Shown here piece by piece: positions 8,632 through 18,200 of a DNA stretch of 47,545 nt. Made by a program: the position numbers and the translations under genes. The notes below the pieces were generated by a model that was not told where the DNA came from, did not search any database, and saw only the letters and a program-made list of their open reading frames with translations. Each line of letters begins with the position of its first letter. The stretch's first letter is position 1. Source of the DNA: Crocinitomicaceae bacterium (GTDB lineage: Bacteria; Bacteroidota; Bacteroidia; Flavobacteriales_D; Crocinitomicaceae). The stretch covers positions 1-47,545 of the forward strand of contig JANRBR010000041.1 in assembly GCA_030727405.1 (NCBI GenBank), in the 5' to 3' direction.

Positions 8632-10050
8632 TTACTCTGCCCATTGATCTGTACGGAAAGGAATGAGTGGCAAGCCCGAACTGTTTTTCACGCTCCCAAC
8701 TTGATAATTCTTAAAGCAATAGCGTATGGCTGGAGTACTTGTTTGATTCCCTACAATCAGGACAATGCTATGCTGGTCTTTTCCAAATGTAGCTCGAACA
8801 GGATGAAATTCATGTTGCTCATTCCCCAATTCAAATCCGGTAATTTCCTCGCCTTCATTCTGTAATCCTTTGTACGTGTTTTTGAAATGTAAAACAATGG
8901 TGTCTCCAATCATTTCCATGCGTTCAAAACTTGGCGAATGTGCTTCTAAGGTGTCAAAACCATAGGTCTCCAACAAGGATAAATTTGCAAGTCTGTCACC
9001 AATGGATTGCTTATTGGAAGGATGAATTCGGTCAGCTTCCTCCACTGGAACAAGGTCATTTGTAGAAACGATTCCTGAAAAATAAAGCGATTGACTCGCA
9101 GCAAATTGTGCTTCTCGAATTTGCGCAGGACTCACGATACTTTCATAACGATAAGGAGCAATTTCAACAAGGTAAAAGGGAAGTTCTTCGTTATCAAAAG
9201 TGAATCGAAGCAAGTAGGCAAGGTCGATTAATTTCTGCTGATAGGTACTTGGTCTCCCCACATTTCCTTCTCCTTGATACCATACAATTCCTTTGATGCT
9301 GTAATTTCGGTAAGGACGCACCATTCCTTGAAACATCACATTAGGTCTTAGGTAACTGATGGAATCCGGAATGGACGCATTCATGGGATAATCGTCGTAT
9401 TTGGCAATGTTACTTTGATTGAGCCAGCCCTCAATAGTCGATCCCCCCAAACTGCTGTTGATGATTCCGATTGGAACATTTAATTCTCGTTTCAATCGTA
9501 AGGCAAAATAGTAGCCAACTGCACTAAAAGAAGACAGGTTTTTACTTGAACTCACCAACCACTGACCCTTAGGAGGAACGATTAATTCGTACGAAGAGAA
9601 TTTTTCAGCATTGAACATGCGAATACCTGATTCTTCATTTGCTCTACCTATTTCTTCTTTCGCATGTGCGATGGTTTCGTTTCGATAACCAGTAAAGGTC
9701 ATGGCCATGTTGGATTGCCCAGCGCAAAACCAAACTTCACCAATCAGTATGTTCTTCAGGGTAAGCGCATTTCCGTCACTAATGATGATGTTATGCTTGG
9801 TAAAGGAACCTTTTGGAGTGAAAATACTCAGCTCCCATGTTCCATCTACTTTGGGTGAACAACTGAAGGTGGTATTGGTCCAGCTGACTTTGACACTAAC
9901 CGTGGTTTTCGTCGATGATTTACCCCACAATTTTACGACACTGTTCTGTTGCAAAACCATGTTGTCGCTAAATAAATCAGGCATCTTCACCGTAGCAAGA
10001 AGGGGCGTGTAAAAGACAAAAATTAAAAGTAACCTAGTCACCGTTTTCAT
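8632..10050 (-). CDS. Secreted sialate O-acetylesterase-family (SASA) carbohydrate esterase
   Basis: 472 residues with a signal peptide (about 1-20, MKTVTRLLLIFVFYTPLLA). The SGNH-type nucleophile motif FCAGQSNM places Ser113 as nucleophile; the block WYQGEGN (257-263) and the EADRIHP motif (Asp340, His343) complete the active site. Family members remove O-acetyl groups from sialic acids or, more often in environmental Bacteroidota, from other acetylated polysaccharides. The early segment MPDLFSDNMVLQQ is typical of the family's N-terminal domain. It probably acts in the periplasm or at the surface; no T9SS sorting domain is seen at the C-terminus. An acyltransferase/SGNH pair is divergent from it, and a membrane glycan gene follows it. 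Confidence 0.88.
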   Translation of the reverse strand: MKTVTRLLLIFVFYTPLLATVKMPDLFSDNMVLQQNSVVKLWGKSSTKTTVSVKVSWTNTTFSCSPKVDGTWELSIFTPKGSFTKHNIIISDGNALTLKNILIGEVWFCAGQSNMAMTFTGYRNETIAHAKEEIGRANEESGIRMFNAEKFSSYELIVPPKGQWLVSSSKNLSSFSAVGYYFALRLKRELNVPIGIINSSLGGSTIEGWLNQSNIAKYDDYPMNASIPDSISYLRPNVMFQGMVRPYRNYSIKGIVWYQGEGNVGRPSTYQQKLIDLAYLLRFTFDNEELPFYLVEIAPYRYESIVSPAQIREAQFAASQSLYFSGIVSTNDLVPVEEADRIHPSNKQSIGDRLANLSLLETYGFDTLEAHSPSFERMEMIGDTIVLHFKNTYKGLQNEGEEITGFELGNEQHEFHPVRATFGKDQHSIVLIVGNQTSTPAIRYCFKNYQVGSVKNSSGLPLIPFRTDQWAE

Positions 10051-10172
10051 GCATCAATGTTTTTCGCGAATTTACTAATTGTATCTTGACTTCCTTCAAT
10101 TATCTGGCCAAAGATTGGATACTCTATGGGGACAATTTAGACCCTAATCAACGATATTCATAAAACATTGTT

Positions 10173-10180
10173 TAAATTTG
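10173..10180 (+). promoter_or_regulatory. -7 promoter box for the acyltransferase operon
   Basis: TAAATTTG, a full match to TAnnTTTG, 35 bases before the start codon at 10216. No clear TTG is found at the usual -33 distance. Confidence 0.45.
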
Positions 10181-10215
10181 ATTTCAACTAATAAAAAACG
10201 TTAATCCTGTCGTTC

Positions 10216-11382
10216 ATGCGTAAACTATTTCAATTTGAAATATCTGAAAATAGAATTTTCGGTTTGGATTTATTGCGATTCATAGCAATCTTTATGGTCT
10301 TGCTAGGACATAGTTTGATTTTGGCTCCAGAATGGTTTGATAAATTGATCAATCCATATTTATTTGATGGGGTGGCTATTTTTTTTGTTTTAAGTGGATT
10401 TTTAATCGGAGGAATTTTAATCAAAATCCTAAACAAAGAGAAGCCAAGTGTTCCTGTTTTATTGGACTTTTGGAAAAGAAGGTGGATGAGAACCCTTCCA
10501 GTATACCTATTCGTTTTATTACTCCTGTTAAGCTATACGTTGCTATTTTACCCGAGAAATTTCCCTGATGAGTGGTATCGATTTTTCTTCTTTACACAGA
10601 ATATTTTAGGCCATGTTAGACCAGGATTTTTTGCGGAAGCATGGAGTTTAAGCATTGAGGAATGGTTTTATTTAACTGTACCGCTGATTTTAATTACCCT
10701 ATTGATGGTGTTTAAATCTTCTGTAAAATGGACGATTTTCGCTGTTTCTATCGCGATCATTGCTTTGGTAACTTATTACCGATACCACTTATACCATTCA
10801 TGGGGGATGGTTGAAAACCCCAATCCTTACCAGCTCAAATTGTTTAAAAAATTCTTAAGTAGTGGAATTGACTACCAAGTAATTCCTCGATTGGATTCCA
10901 TTATGTATGGGGTACTAGCGGCATTTTTCGCCTATTACTATCCCAAATTATGGAATGCAAAATGGAACAAACTATTAATATTTGTTTGCCTCTTTTTATT
11001 GTATTATTCTAAATTTCAAATGGGGAAAAGTTGGGGTCCTTTTTCAAACATCTGGTGCCCAAGTTTAAAATCATTAGGCATCTTTTTTCTTTTGCCTGTT
11101 TTATCGAATTGGCGTCAAGGATTTGGTAATTGGACCAAATGGGTGACATTCTTTAGTTTGATTTCTTATTCCATGTATTTGGTGAACTTAAATGTAGTGA
11201 CCATTGCCATCATCAAACACAGCATTCATGGAGTTTTCAATAATTCACTCAATCAAGAATTGAATGGGTATTGGGGAGTAGATTATGCTTTATTCTGGTT
11301 GTTCACCATCTCGATTTCATTTGTGCTTTACCAGTGGATCGAGGTTCCTTTCATGAAGTTGAGAGACAAAAAGCGCGCATAA
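10216..11382 (+). CDS. Acyltransferase family 3 (OafA/YrhL type) membrane protein
   Basis: 388 residues and about ten membrane helices. The family marks are GLDLLRFIAIFMVLLGHS (catalytic His32), the Arg-rich loop FWKRRWMRTLPVY, and EAWSLSIEEWFYL. These enzymes carry an acyl group, usually acetyl from cytoplasmic acetyl-CoA, across the inner membrane onto glycans such as O-antigen, exopolysaccharide or peptidoglycan. Many homologues carry a fused C-terminal SGNH domain; this one has none, but the next gene, four bases downstream, is a separate SGNH esterase. The pair may work as a split version of the fused enzyme. The acceptor glycan is unknown. Confidence 0.9.
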   Translation: MRKLFQFEISENRIFGLDLLRFIAIFMVLLGHSLILAPEWFDKLINPYLFDGVAIFFVLSGFLIGGILIKILNKEKPSVPVLLDFWKRRWMRTLPVYLFVLLLLLSYTLLFYPRNFPDEWYRFFFFTQNILGHVRPGFFAEAWSLSIEEWFYLTVPLILITLLMVFKSSVKWTIFAVSIAIIALVTYYRYHLYHSWGMVENPNPYQLKLFKKFLSSGIDYQVIPRLDSIMYGVLAAFFAYYYPKLWNAKWNKLLIFVCLFLLYYSKFQMGKSWGPFSNIWCPSLKSLGIFFLLPVLSNWRQGFGNWTKWVTFFSLISYSMYLVNLNVVTIAIIKHSIHGVFNNSLNQELNGYWGVDYALFWLFTISISFVLYQWIEVPFMKLRDKKRA

Positions 11383-11386
11383 TAGC

Positions 11387-12484
11387 ATGAGAAAAATAGT
11401 GCTATCTGTGCTTGGACTTATTGTTTTGACATTGGTTATTTACAGGTTGACCCTATTTTTCCAAAGTGAGACTCCTCATTTTTATCGTGGAGATGATTCC
11501 CGTTTACGCTACGTCGGTCGCTTTGATTTTTCGGAAGGAAATTCCCCCAAATCATGGACTCCGGGATCTTACATGGAGTGCGAACTATTCGGTAAAGAAG
11601 CGGAGCTTTTTTTAAATGATGAACAACGATTTGGATTTTTGCACAACTACATCGAAATCGTAATCGATCATAAGTATACCAAAAGAATTCAATTATCTGA
11701 GAAGGTCAATATTATTTCCCTTTTCAAATTCTCAAAACCTGGAAAACACCATGTGCTCATTTGTAAAAACACCGAAAGCTCCATCGGATTCATTGAGTTT
11801 TTAGGAATCAAGTGTGCTAAATTATTACCCATAAAAACGAAGAAAAAACGCTTGTTTGAATTCATAGGTGATTCCATTACTTGTGGAAATGGATCGGATT
11901 CTTCTTCCATTAAATTTGGTAAGGGCTCGTGGTATGATTACCACAATGCATACCTCAGTTATGGTGCACGCTTAGCAAGAAAGAACCATGCTGATTGGAT
12001 TTTAAGCGCTGTTTCAGGAATCGGAATGCAACACAGTTGTTGTGGCATGTTCTTTACTATGCCGGATGTTTATGCAAAAATTAATTTTCACGTCAAGTCA
12101 AAAAGTTGGTCCTTCGACAAAGCTCCTAAACCGGACATTGTTTTCATCACACTCGGACAAAATGATAGTGCCAAGCAAATGGAGGAATATGAAAAGGCTT
12201 ACCTCTCTTTTCTTCAAAAATTGCGGAAAGTGTATCCAAAAAGTTGGATCATCTGTTGCACAAGTCCAATGGCGAAACCGGAATACAAAGAAAAATTAAA
12301 AAACAGCATTCAAAAGGTTTTACAATTGCGTAGAAAGGTTGGAGATCAGCGATTGCTATTTTTCAACTACCAAAATACCTATAACGCTGGTTATGATCAG
12401 CATCCAACAATTTCACAACACGAGGAAATGATGAGGGAGGTTCAACGATTTTTGGATTTCAAGTGGTCGCGACTTAATTATTGA
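11387..12484 (+). CDS. SGNH/GDSL esterase, CE2-like two-domain form
   Basis: 365 residues. One N-terminal hydrophobic segment (about 4-25) acts as signal anchor or signal peptide. A jelly-roll-like N-domain (about 35-145) precedes the SGNH hydrolase domain. The nucleophile is Ser163 in IGDSITCGNG; the Asn block is LGQNDSA (257-262); the catalytic His is His339 in YDQHPT. This two-domain order resembles carbohydrate esterase family 2, whose members remove acetyl groups from polysaccharides. It is cotranscribed with the acyltransferase four bases upstream, so it may transfer or remove the same acyl group in the periplasm. A Cys pair (HSCCG) follows the Ala-Val-Ser-Gly block. The CE2 assignment is by pattern only. 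Confidence 0.82.
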   Translation: MRKIVLSVLGLIVLTLVIYRLTLFFQSETPHFYRGDDSRLRYVGRFDFSEGNSPKSWTPGSYMECELFGKEAELFLNDEQRFGFLHNYIEIVIDHKYTKRIQLSEKVNIISLFKFSKPGKHHVLICKNTESSIGFIEFLGIKCAKLLPIKTKKKRLFEFIGDSITCGNGSDSSSIKFGKGSWYDYHNAYLSYGARLARKNHADWILSAVSGIGMQHSCCGMFFTMPDVYAKINFHVKSKSWSFDKAPKPDIVFITLGQNDSAKQMEEYEKAYLSFLQKLRKVYPKSWIICCTSPMAKPEYKEKLKNSIQKVLQLRRKVGDQRLLFFNYQNTYNAGYDQHPTISQHEEMMREVQRFLDFKWSRLNY

Positions 12485-12562
12485 AAAAAGATATAAGATA
12501 ATTATCTGTTCTTTGGGATACATCATATCATGAATCCAATTCTGAATCAATAATTAGTTTTT

Positions 12563-13302
12563 GTGGAGCATAAATCATGCGTTAAACATGTGCGCCTAGC
12601 TTTTGGCAAAGTGCATTACTATAAAGGTTCATACGTGGAATTAATTAATTTATTCAAGCTAATAATATACACATACATAAATTTCTATCATCCTATTGTA
12701 ATAATTGCTTCAAAACCAGTGCAAGCTCAAATTGAGGACAATCGAGAATTGTTATCCTTTGGTTTGAAGGCTGGATTAAAAAACTTGTCAAATGTTTGTG
12801 ATTCCAAAGGAGAGGATTTCGTGGCTGATCCGAAGTATGAAGTTGCAGGAGGCGCATTTGTTAGTTTGTCTCTAGGGAAATATTTGGGTTTTCAACCTGA
12901 ATTAATGATTTCACAGAAAGGATATAAAGGTTCTGGAAGTCTTCTTGGATTCACGTATTCAAATATGAGAACGACGACCTTTCATGACGTGCCCTTATTG
13001 GTTCAATTTAAGCCAATTAAGTATCTTTCTATATTGGCGGGACCCCAATTATCTTACTTATTAAAGGAGAAAAATCTGTACACATTTGGTTCAAATAGCA
13101 CCGAGTAGGAGCAGCAATTTAACAACGAAGATCAAGGGACAATATTCTCGGATTTGTTGTCGGATTGGACCTTAATTTAGACATGCTTGTCATTTCAGCA
13201 GGAGCTGCTTTGGATTTTCATACGAACAACAAAAACAGAGTTTCAACTACTCCGCGTTATAAAAATCAGTTGCTGCAATTGACTGTTGGATTTAGAATCT
13301 AA
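12563..13302 (+). pseudogene. Broken PorT-family outer membrane beta-barrel gene
   Basis: The frame from 12563 gives clear PorT-like barrel sequence from about 12734 (FGLKAGLKNLSNV, then LGKYLGFQPELMISQKG and LLVQFKPIKYLSILAGPQ), but hits TAG at 13106. Beyond the stop the same frame continues with family-like residues (EQQFNNED), and then the frame changes near 13125-13140. The remaining C-terminus, from DNILGFVVGLDLNLDM to the typical ending YKNQLLQLTVGFRI, is read in another frame and ends at 13302. So one nonsense mutation and one frameshift break the gene. The N-terminus also looks decayed: a GTG at 12635 would give a poor signal peptide ending PVQAQ. In life such barrels sit in the outer membrane with unknown roles. 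Sequencing error could explain one lesion, less easily both. Confidence 0.8.
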
Positions 13303-13312
13303 GAGATTTAGT

Positions 13313-13354
13313 TGATGAATGAAATTCATCACTTAATATGACTATTGAAGTGAT
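13313..13354. repeat. Two overlapping inverted repeats between the pseudogene and tRNA-Arg
   Basis: First hairpin: 8-bp perfect stem 13313-13320 with 13324-13331, loop of three. Second: 7-bp stem 13328-13334 with 13348-13354, loop of 13. They share 13328-13331, so both cannot form at once. Neither is followed by a clear T-run on the tRNA strand, so terminator function is uncertain. Confidence 0.45.
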
Positions 13355-13355
13355 A

Positions 13356-13430
13356 TGGTAGCCCTGCCAGGAATCGAACCTGGATCGAGCGTTTAGGAAA
13401 CGCTAATTCTATCCGTTGAACTACAGGGCT
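13356..13430 (-). tRNA. tRNA-Arg (anticodon CCT)
   Basis: Full cloverleaf on the minus strand. The acceptor stem is AGCCCTG with CAGGGCT; the anticodon arm AGCGT-TTCCTAA-ACGCT has the anticodon CCT, reading AGG; the T arm contains GGTTCGATTCC. The discriminator base is A, and the CCA end is encoded (13358-13356). The 5' end is at 13430, six bases after a -7 promoter box. Confidence 0.96.
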
Positions 13431-13436
13431 ATGTCA

Positions 13437-13444
13437 CAAAGATA
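13437..13444 (-). promoter_or_regulatory. -7 promoter box for tRNA-Arg
   Basis: TATCTTTG on the minus strand, a full match to TAnnTTTG. Six bases separate it from the tRNA 5' end, so the primary transcript should need almost no 5' trimming. It ends three bases before the stop codon of the upstream glycosyltransferase. No good -33 TTG is visible. Confidence 0.5.
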
Positions 13445-13447
13445 CGG

Positions 13448-14569
13448 TTATTCGCTTTTGGAATGATTGTGTGTGAGAACCTGCCATACTTTTTGTGCTG
13501 CTTGATCCCAACTAAATTGATTCGCCCTTTCAATTCCGTTGGATGATAATTGAACACGCAACGCTTGATCTTGAACTAGTACATTCATTTTATCGCTAAT
13601 GTCTTCAATTGAAAATGGATCGCAATATATAGCCGCATCTCCGGCAATTTCTGGCAAACATGAGGTATTTGCACTGATAATTGGTATACCACAGCGCATG
13701 GCTTCAACAAGGGGAATTCCAAATCCTTCAAAATAGGGAACATAACTCAAGGCGAATGCTCCTCCCATTATTCTACTTAATTCTTCGCTTGTTACATGTC
13801 CTAAAAAATGAATGCGGTCTTTCACTTGGCTGTCCAGATGAAATGATTCTTGCTTCCACATGGCATTTCCTACAATGAGTAAATCAATGTCCAGGTTGGA
13901 TTCGCAAAAAGAAGTGAAGGCCTCAACTAAACGGTGAACGTTTTTACGTGGATGTAAGGATCCAACAAACAAAAAATACGCTCGGTTATTAGCATATTGT
14001 CGACGTGTATCCATGATTTCGTCAGAGGAAAGCACATGAAAGGCATCGCTAATTCCATTGTATACCACCGAAATATTATCTCTGGGAATCTGATACGTTT
14101 CTACGATGTCGTTTTTTGAATACTGAGAAACGGTCAAAATATGGGATGCTTTTCGCGCAAATCTAGGGAAATAGCTGCGAAAATAACGAGCCACTAACCA
14201 AGGTAAATCTTGTGGGTAGTGTTCGAAGTTTAGATCATGTATGGTCGCTATTTGTGGAACGGAAGATCCCAAAGAACAAAATCCATCTGGTGTCCATAAA
14301 ACATCCACACCATGTTTCTTTAATGCCCGTTTCAAACTCCATTCAAACCAAAGGACCCATAGAAACGGATGGCGAGTAGGGGGAAATAAAACTACCGTTT
14401 TCACATTGCTCGGAAAGGCAAATTTCGAATCAACCGGTCGATCAAAGAATAATACAAACGATTGTTCTGGTTGATTTCGGGTAATGCGCATCACGAGTTC
14501 ATAGGAGTAATTACCAAAACCTTCCATTTTGGAGCCAAGAATGTTTCGTGCGTTAATTCCTATGATCAA
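13448..14569 (-). CDS. Glycosyltransferase family 4 (GT-B fold)
   Basis: About 373 residues if translation starts at the TTG at 14569, six bases after the stop of the upstream gene; the open frame extends to 14641, but those extra residues are unlike the family and overlap the MBL gene. N-terminal domain: IGINARNILG and GFGNYSYELV. Domain linker: SQYSKNDIVETY and NISVVYNGI. The C-terminal nucleotide-sugar domain has FLFVGSLHPRKN and the EX7E-type block PYFEGFGIPLVEAMRCGIP. Such enzymes move sugars from nucleotide donors onto glycan chains at the cytoplasmic face of the membrane. Donor and acceptor are unknown. It is cotranscribed with the metallo-hydrolase. Confidence 0.85.
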   Translation of the reverse strand: MIIGINARNILGSKMEGFGNYSYELVMRITRNQPEQSFVLFFDRPVDSKFAFPSNVKTVVLFPPTRHPFLWVLWFEWSLKRALKKHGVDVLWTPDGFCSLGSSVPQIATIHDLNFEHYPQDLPWLVARYFRSYFPRFARKASHILTVSQYSKNDIVETYQIPRDNISVVYNGISDAFHVLSSDEIMDTRRQYANNRAYFLFVGSLHPRKNVHRLVEAFTSFCESNLDIDLLIVGNAMWKQESFHLDSQVKDRIHFLGHVTSEELSRIMGGAFALSYVPYFEGFGIPLVEAMRCGIPIISANTSCLPEIAGDAAIYCDPFSIEDISDKMNVLVQDQALRVQLSSNGIERANQFSWDQAAQKVWQVLTHNHSKSE

Positions 14570-14574
14570 AACCC

Positions 14575-15222
14575 TTAAAATTGATGAATGTAATTCGTTC
14601 GTTTTTCCGCACCAATGCTTGTCTCTTGCCCGTGTCCACAATAAACGATGGTTTCCTCAGGATATTGGAAAAGAATATTGAAAATAGAAGATTTTAATGT
14701 TGCCAAATCTCCACCTGGAAGATCAACTCGTCCGAAACTACCTTTAAACAACACGTCACCATTGACGATGAATTGGTCCGATTCGAAATAGTAAATGACG
14801 TGTCCGGGCGCATGTCCGGGAGTGTGTCTCACTTGGATATTGAAAGCGCCAAGTTTCAACACTTGATTGTCTTCTAGGGTATGTGTTGGAATATCTTGGA
14901 TCTGATAAGCTTCAAATCCATATACATGCGCATAACTAGCAACAGCGTTCCAAGTGACATGATCTAAAGGATGCAAATAAGAAGGCGCATTAAATTGTTT
15001 TTGAACAAATGCTGCACCTAGAATATGATCGATATGAGCGTGCGTATAAAGAATGGCAATGACATTCAATTCATTTTCAGAAAGGTAATCGACAAGATGT
15101 GCTTCTTCCTGTTTGGAGTAACATCCTGGATCAAAAATGATGGCTTCCTTAAGGTCGTTTGAAACGACGATGGTATTTTCTTGGAAGGCATTGAAGGTGA
15201 AAACGCTTACTTGTGCACTCAT
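14575..15222 (-). CDS. MBL-fold metallohydrolase, glyoxalase II-like
   Basis: 215 residues, cytoplasmic. The metal-binding motif THAHIDH gives His61, His63, Asp65 and His66; further ligands are His137 (HTPGHAPGH), Asp156 (NGDVLF) and His197 (CGHG). That is a complete binuclear zinc site. The short form without the long C-terminal helical domain of GloB is the common single-domain type, which hydrolyses glutathione or other thiol esters; Bacteroidota often use bacillithiol or other thiols, so the natural substrate is open. A promoter box lies four bases before its ATG, and the glycosyltransferase follows directly. Confidence 0.88.
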   Translation of the reverse strand: MSAQVSVFTFNAFQENTIVVSNDLKEAIIFDPGCYSKQEEAHLVDYLSENELNVIAILYTHAHIDHILGAAFVQKQFNAPSYLHPLDHVTWNAVASYAHVYGFEAYQIQDIPTHTLEDNQVLKLGAFNIQVRHTPGHAPGHVIYYFESDQFIVNGDVLFKGSFGRVDLPGGDLATLKSSIFNILFQYPEETIVYCGHGQETSIGAEKRTNYIHQF

Positions 15223-15226
15223 GAGG

Positions 15227-15234
15227 CAAATTTA
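15227..15234 (-). promoter_or_regulatory. -7 promoter box, predicted leaderless start of the MBL gene
   Basis: TAAATTTG on the minus strand matches TAnnTTTG. It lies in the 27-base gap after the large T9SS cargo gene, with four bases before the ATG at 15222. No -33 TTG at a good distance is seen. Confidence 0.45.
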
Positions 15235-15249
15235 GCGCAAAGACTTGGA

Positions 15250-18200
15250 CTAGCGTAATAAATTGATGTGTCCGGTTAATTCTTTTTTATTATTTGCGAA
15301 GTCTTTGTATTTTAATTTCCACACATAAGTACCGTCTTGACAAGGGTGATTTCGGTAAGTTCCATCCCAATAATCATCTGTTGACGTCATTTCATGCACT
15401 ATTTGTCCCCAGCGATTGTAGACAAACAATTCAAATTCCCGAATATTTCCAAGCACTGGCCTGAATTCATTGTTGTGCTCGTCTCCATCTGGCGTAAAGG
15501 TATTCGGTATGTATATAAAGGGATCAAAGAAAACACTCACTTGACTTTGCGCTAGACATCCGTTCACATCTGTGAAATAGACATTGTATACGGCATTTTG
15601 ATTCGGCGAAACGCTGGTGTTGGCGCAAGTTGGACAGGTAAATTCATCTTGAGGTGTCCATAAGATATTTCCAGGACCACTTGTGATGGCATTGAATTGA
15701 ACGGTCTCTCCCATGAGTGCATATACGTCCACGCCTGCATTGATGAAAGGTGGCGGAAACACATTAACCAATACATCTGCGGTATCTTGACACCCATTTG
15801 CATCGGTGCCAATCACGATGTAGTTTGTGTTAATTTGGGATTGTACAACTGCAAACGCTCCATCATTAGAAGTCGTATTCGGTTGTGGAAACCACTCATA
15901 ATAAGCCGCGCCACTTGCCCATACTGCTGCGGGTCTTCCAGGACAAACAATGGTGTCGTTTCCTGCATAAATTTGCGGGGTGATGATGTCTACCCAAATG
16001 GAATCTGTAACAGTACCACAACTATTCGATACGTCGCAATAGTAGTACTGTTCGATTGTTGGACTCAGCACAACGGTTTGACTCGTTTGACCAATTAGGT
16101 TGTTATTTGGGTACCAAAAATAACCATTCCCTCCAGAAATCGTTGTAGAACCTGAAGAACCATAACAGATCGTCAAGGTATCAGCAAGAATGGGAATGGG
16201 AGGATTAATAAATACCTGAACTTGCATGGAATCACTGGCGGTACAACCATTCGCAGAGGTAACTGTTGCAGTATACATGATGGTGGATGTCGGTGTTGCA
16301 GTTGTTGTAAAAGAAGATGGATTACTTAAAAAAGTGGAAGGTGTCCAAGCAATGGTTCCTGTACCCGTTGCCACTAAATCTACAGATTCACCAAGACAGA
16401 TGGTTGTATCGTTGCTTAGGGTTACGCTTGGTGCGGAAACGTTAACAGTAACTTGAACCGTATCTGATCCACACGAATCAGAAATGATGACGCTAAATGT
16501 AGTGGTAACATTTATGGTTGCAATTGGATTGGCAATGTTTGGATTGTTTAAGACATTTGCTGGACTCCAACTATACGTTGTTCCACCATAAGCATCCAAT
16601 TGGTATGAATCACCTGGACAAATCGATGCAGTAGGTTGCACGGCACCTGCAGTAAATCCACCTATATTGACAGAAACGGTAACTGAATCTGGTGCAAAGC
16701 AACCAGTTGAATCATAAACGATTAATTGTACATCATAAATCCCAGGTGTTGTATATTGATAAATGGGTTGCATTAAGGTTGAGCTAGAACCATCACCGAA
16801 ATCCCAGATATACGCATTGCCATTGACGCTATTATTAATGAAATAAACCGATTGAGGAATGCAAATGAGCGGAGCAGGTTGCGCTGCAATGGCTTGAATC
16901 GTATTTAGTTCAAATTTAAATGCTGCCAAATTACAATTGGAACTCATGTTTTGTGGGGACCAACTACCAGGAGTACTCGTAAAACCAAAATTATTTCCAC
17001 CACAGGCACCGCATACAGCATGGTAAATTCTTCCAGCATTATCAAATCGGCTTGTTCCTCCATCAACATGGTTATAACTACTAGCTGATCCGCCCATGAA
17101 GGTTGCATATTTCAGCAAGCTTGCATCCTGATCCAATACGGCAATGTAAAAATTGCTTCCATTGGTCGCCTGTTGGTAACCATCCAAGGTTGTTTGAAAA
17201 CCATTCGTTGTTGAAAAGGATGCTTGAGCATAGGTTTGGTTCAATACCCCGCCCCATCCAGCTAAATAAATGTCATAACAATCCGAAACCAAAAATGCTG
17301 TAGGAGACAGTTCAACGTGACCTGATCCAGCACCAATCATGGTTGTCCAGGTGATGTTTAATAAATCTGCAGAATATTTCCGCACAAATTGTCCGGAATT
17401 TGGATTCCCATAACATCCCGCGGAGATGGGCCATGAGGATTCTGTTTGACCATACACATAAGGGAGATTGTCGATGTCCGTCCGTACAAAATAGGCCTGA
17501 TCGTATTCCGATAGGCCCATGTAGGAACCTGCTTGAAACGATCCTCCACCATTCATTTTTAGGATAAATCCATCACTCAATCCTCCGTTGAATGAAAGGT
17601 CATTCCCAGAACTTACAGGAATCGTTGTGGAGGAAGTCCCCCCACAAATATAAACTGAACCGTTGTTTGCTACAGAGATGGAATTACCTGTTTCGTTTCC
17701 TGAGCCACCAAAATAAGTACTCCATTGCAAGTTTGTCAATGAGGAATTAAATTTAAAAATAACGGCGTCTTGGCTACCATTTAAATTGGACTGGGATGCG
17801 CCAACCATCGGGAAATTAATGGATGCTGAAGAACTGGCAATGTATACGTTTTGGTTGTTATCTAAGACAATTTCTCCTCGAAATTGATCCCCATAATTGT
17901 AATTAAGTGAAACGGTGTTTAATCCGTCTGTCCCAGATCCACCTATGTATGTGGAAGATAGCAATGCTGTCCCACTTGGGTTCAATCTAGCAATATAGAT
18001 GTCAGAACCATTAAATTCTAGTTCATTTTGCAATTGATATGGTCCACCGTTAAATGAATTGTCATATGCTCCTGTGGTAATGGGGAAATTAGCAGATGAA
18101 GTAACTCCATAAATGTAAAGTTCCCCATTCGGTGCTGAAACGAGGGAATGTGGCGTTTCATTTCCTGATCCACCAAGTAGTGTCGAGTAGATAAGTGCGT

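Noticed and set aside
8503..8865. A 120-residue plus-strand frame across the gap between two minus-strand genes
   Set aside because: Most of it is antisense to the O-acetylesterase 3' end, and its sequence lacks any family pattern.
9664..10012. Open frames on the plus strand opposite the O-acetylesterase gene
   Set aside because: They lie wholly antisense to a well-supported family member, have no recognisable protein features, and no promoter box precedes them.
12496..12507. 12-bp perfect palindrome AGATAATTATCT after the SGNH gene
   Set aside because: It is AT-rich, short and without a T-run or nearby promoter; such palindromes are expected by chance in AT-rich DNA.
13100..13145. Programmed frameshift or stop readthrough in the PorT-like gene
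   Set aside because: No slippery heptamer or downstream structure is evident, and both a stop and a frame change would have to be bypassed; decay is simpler.
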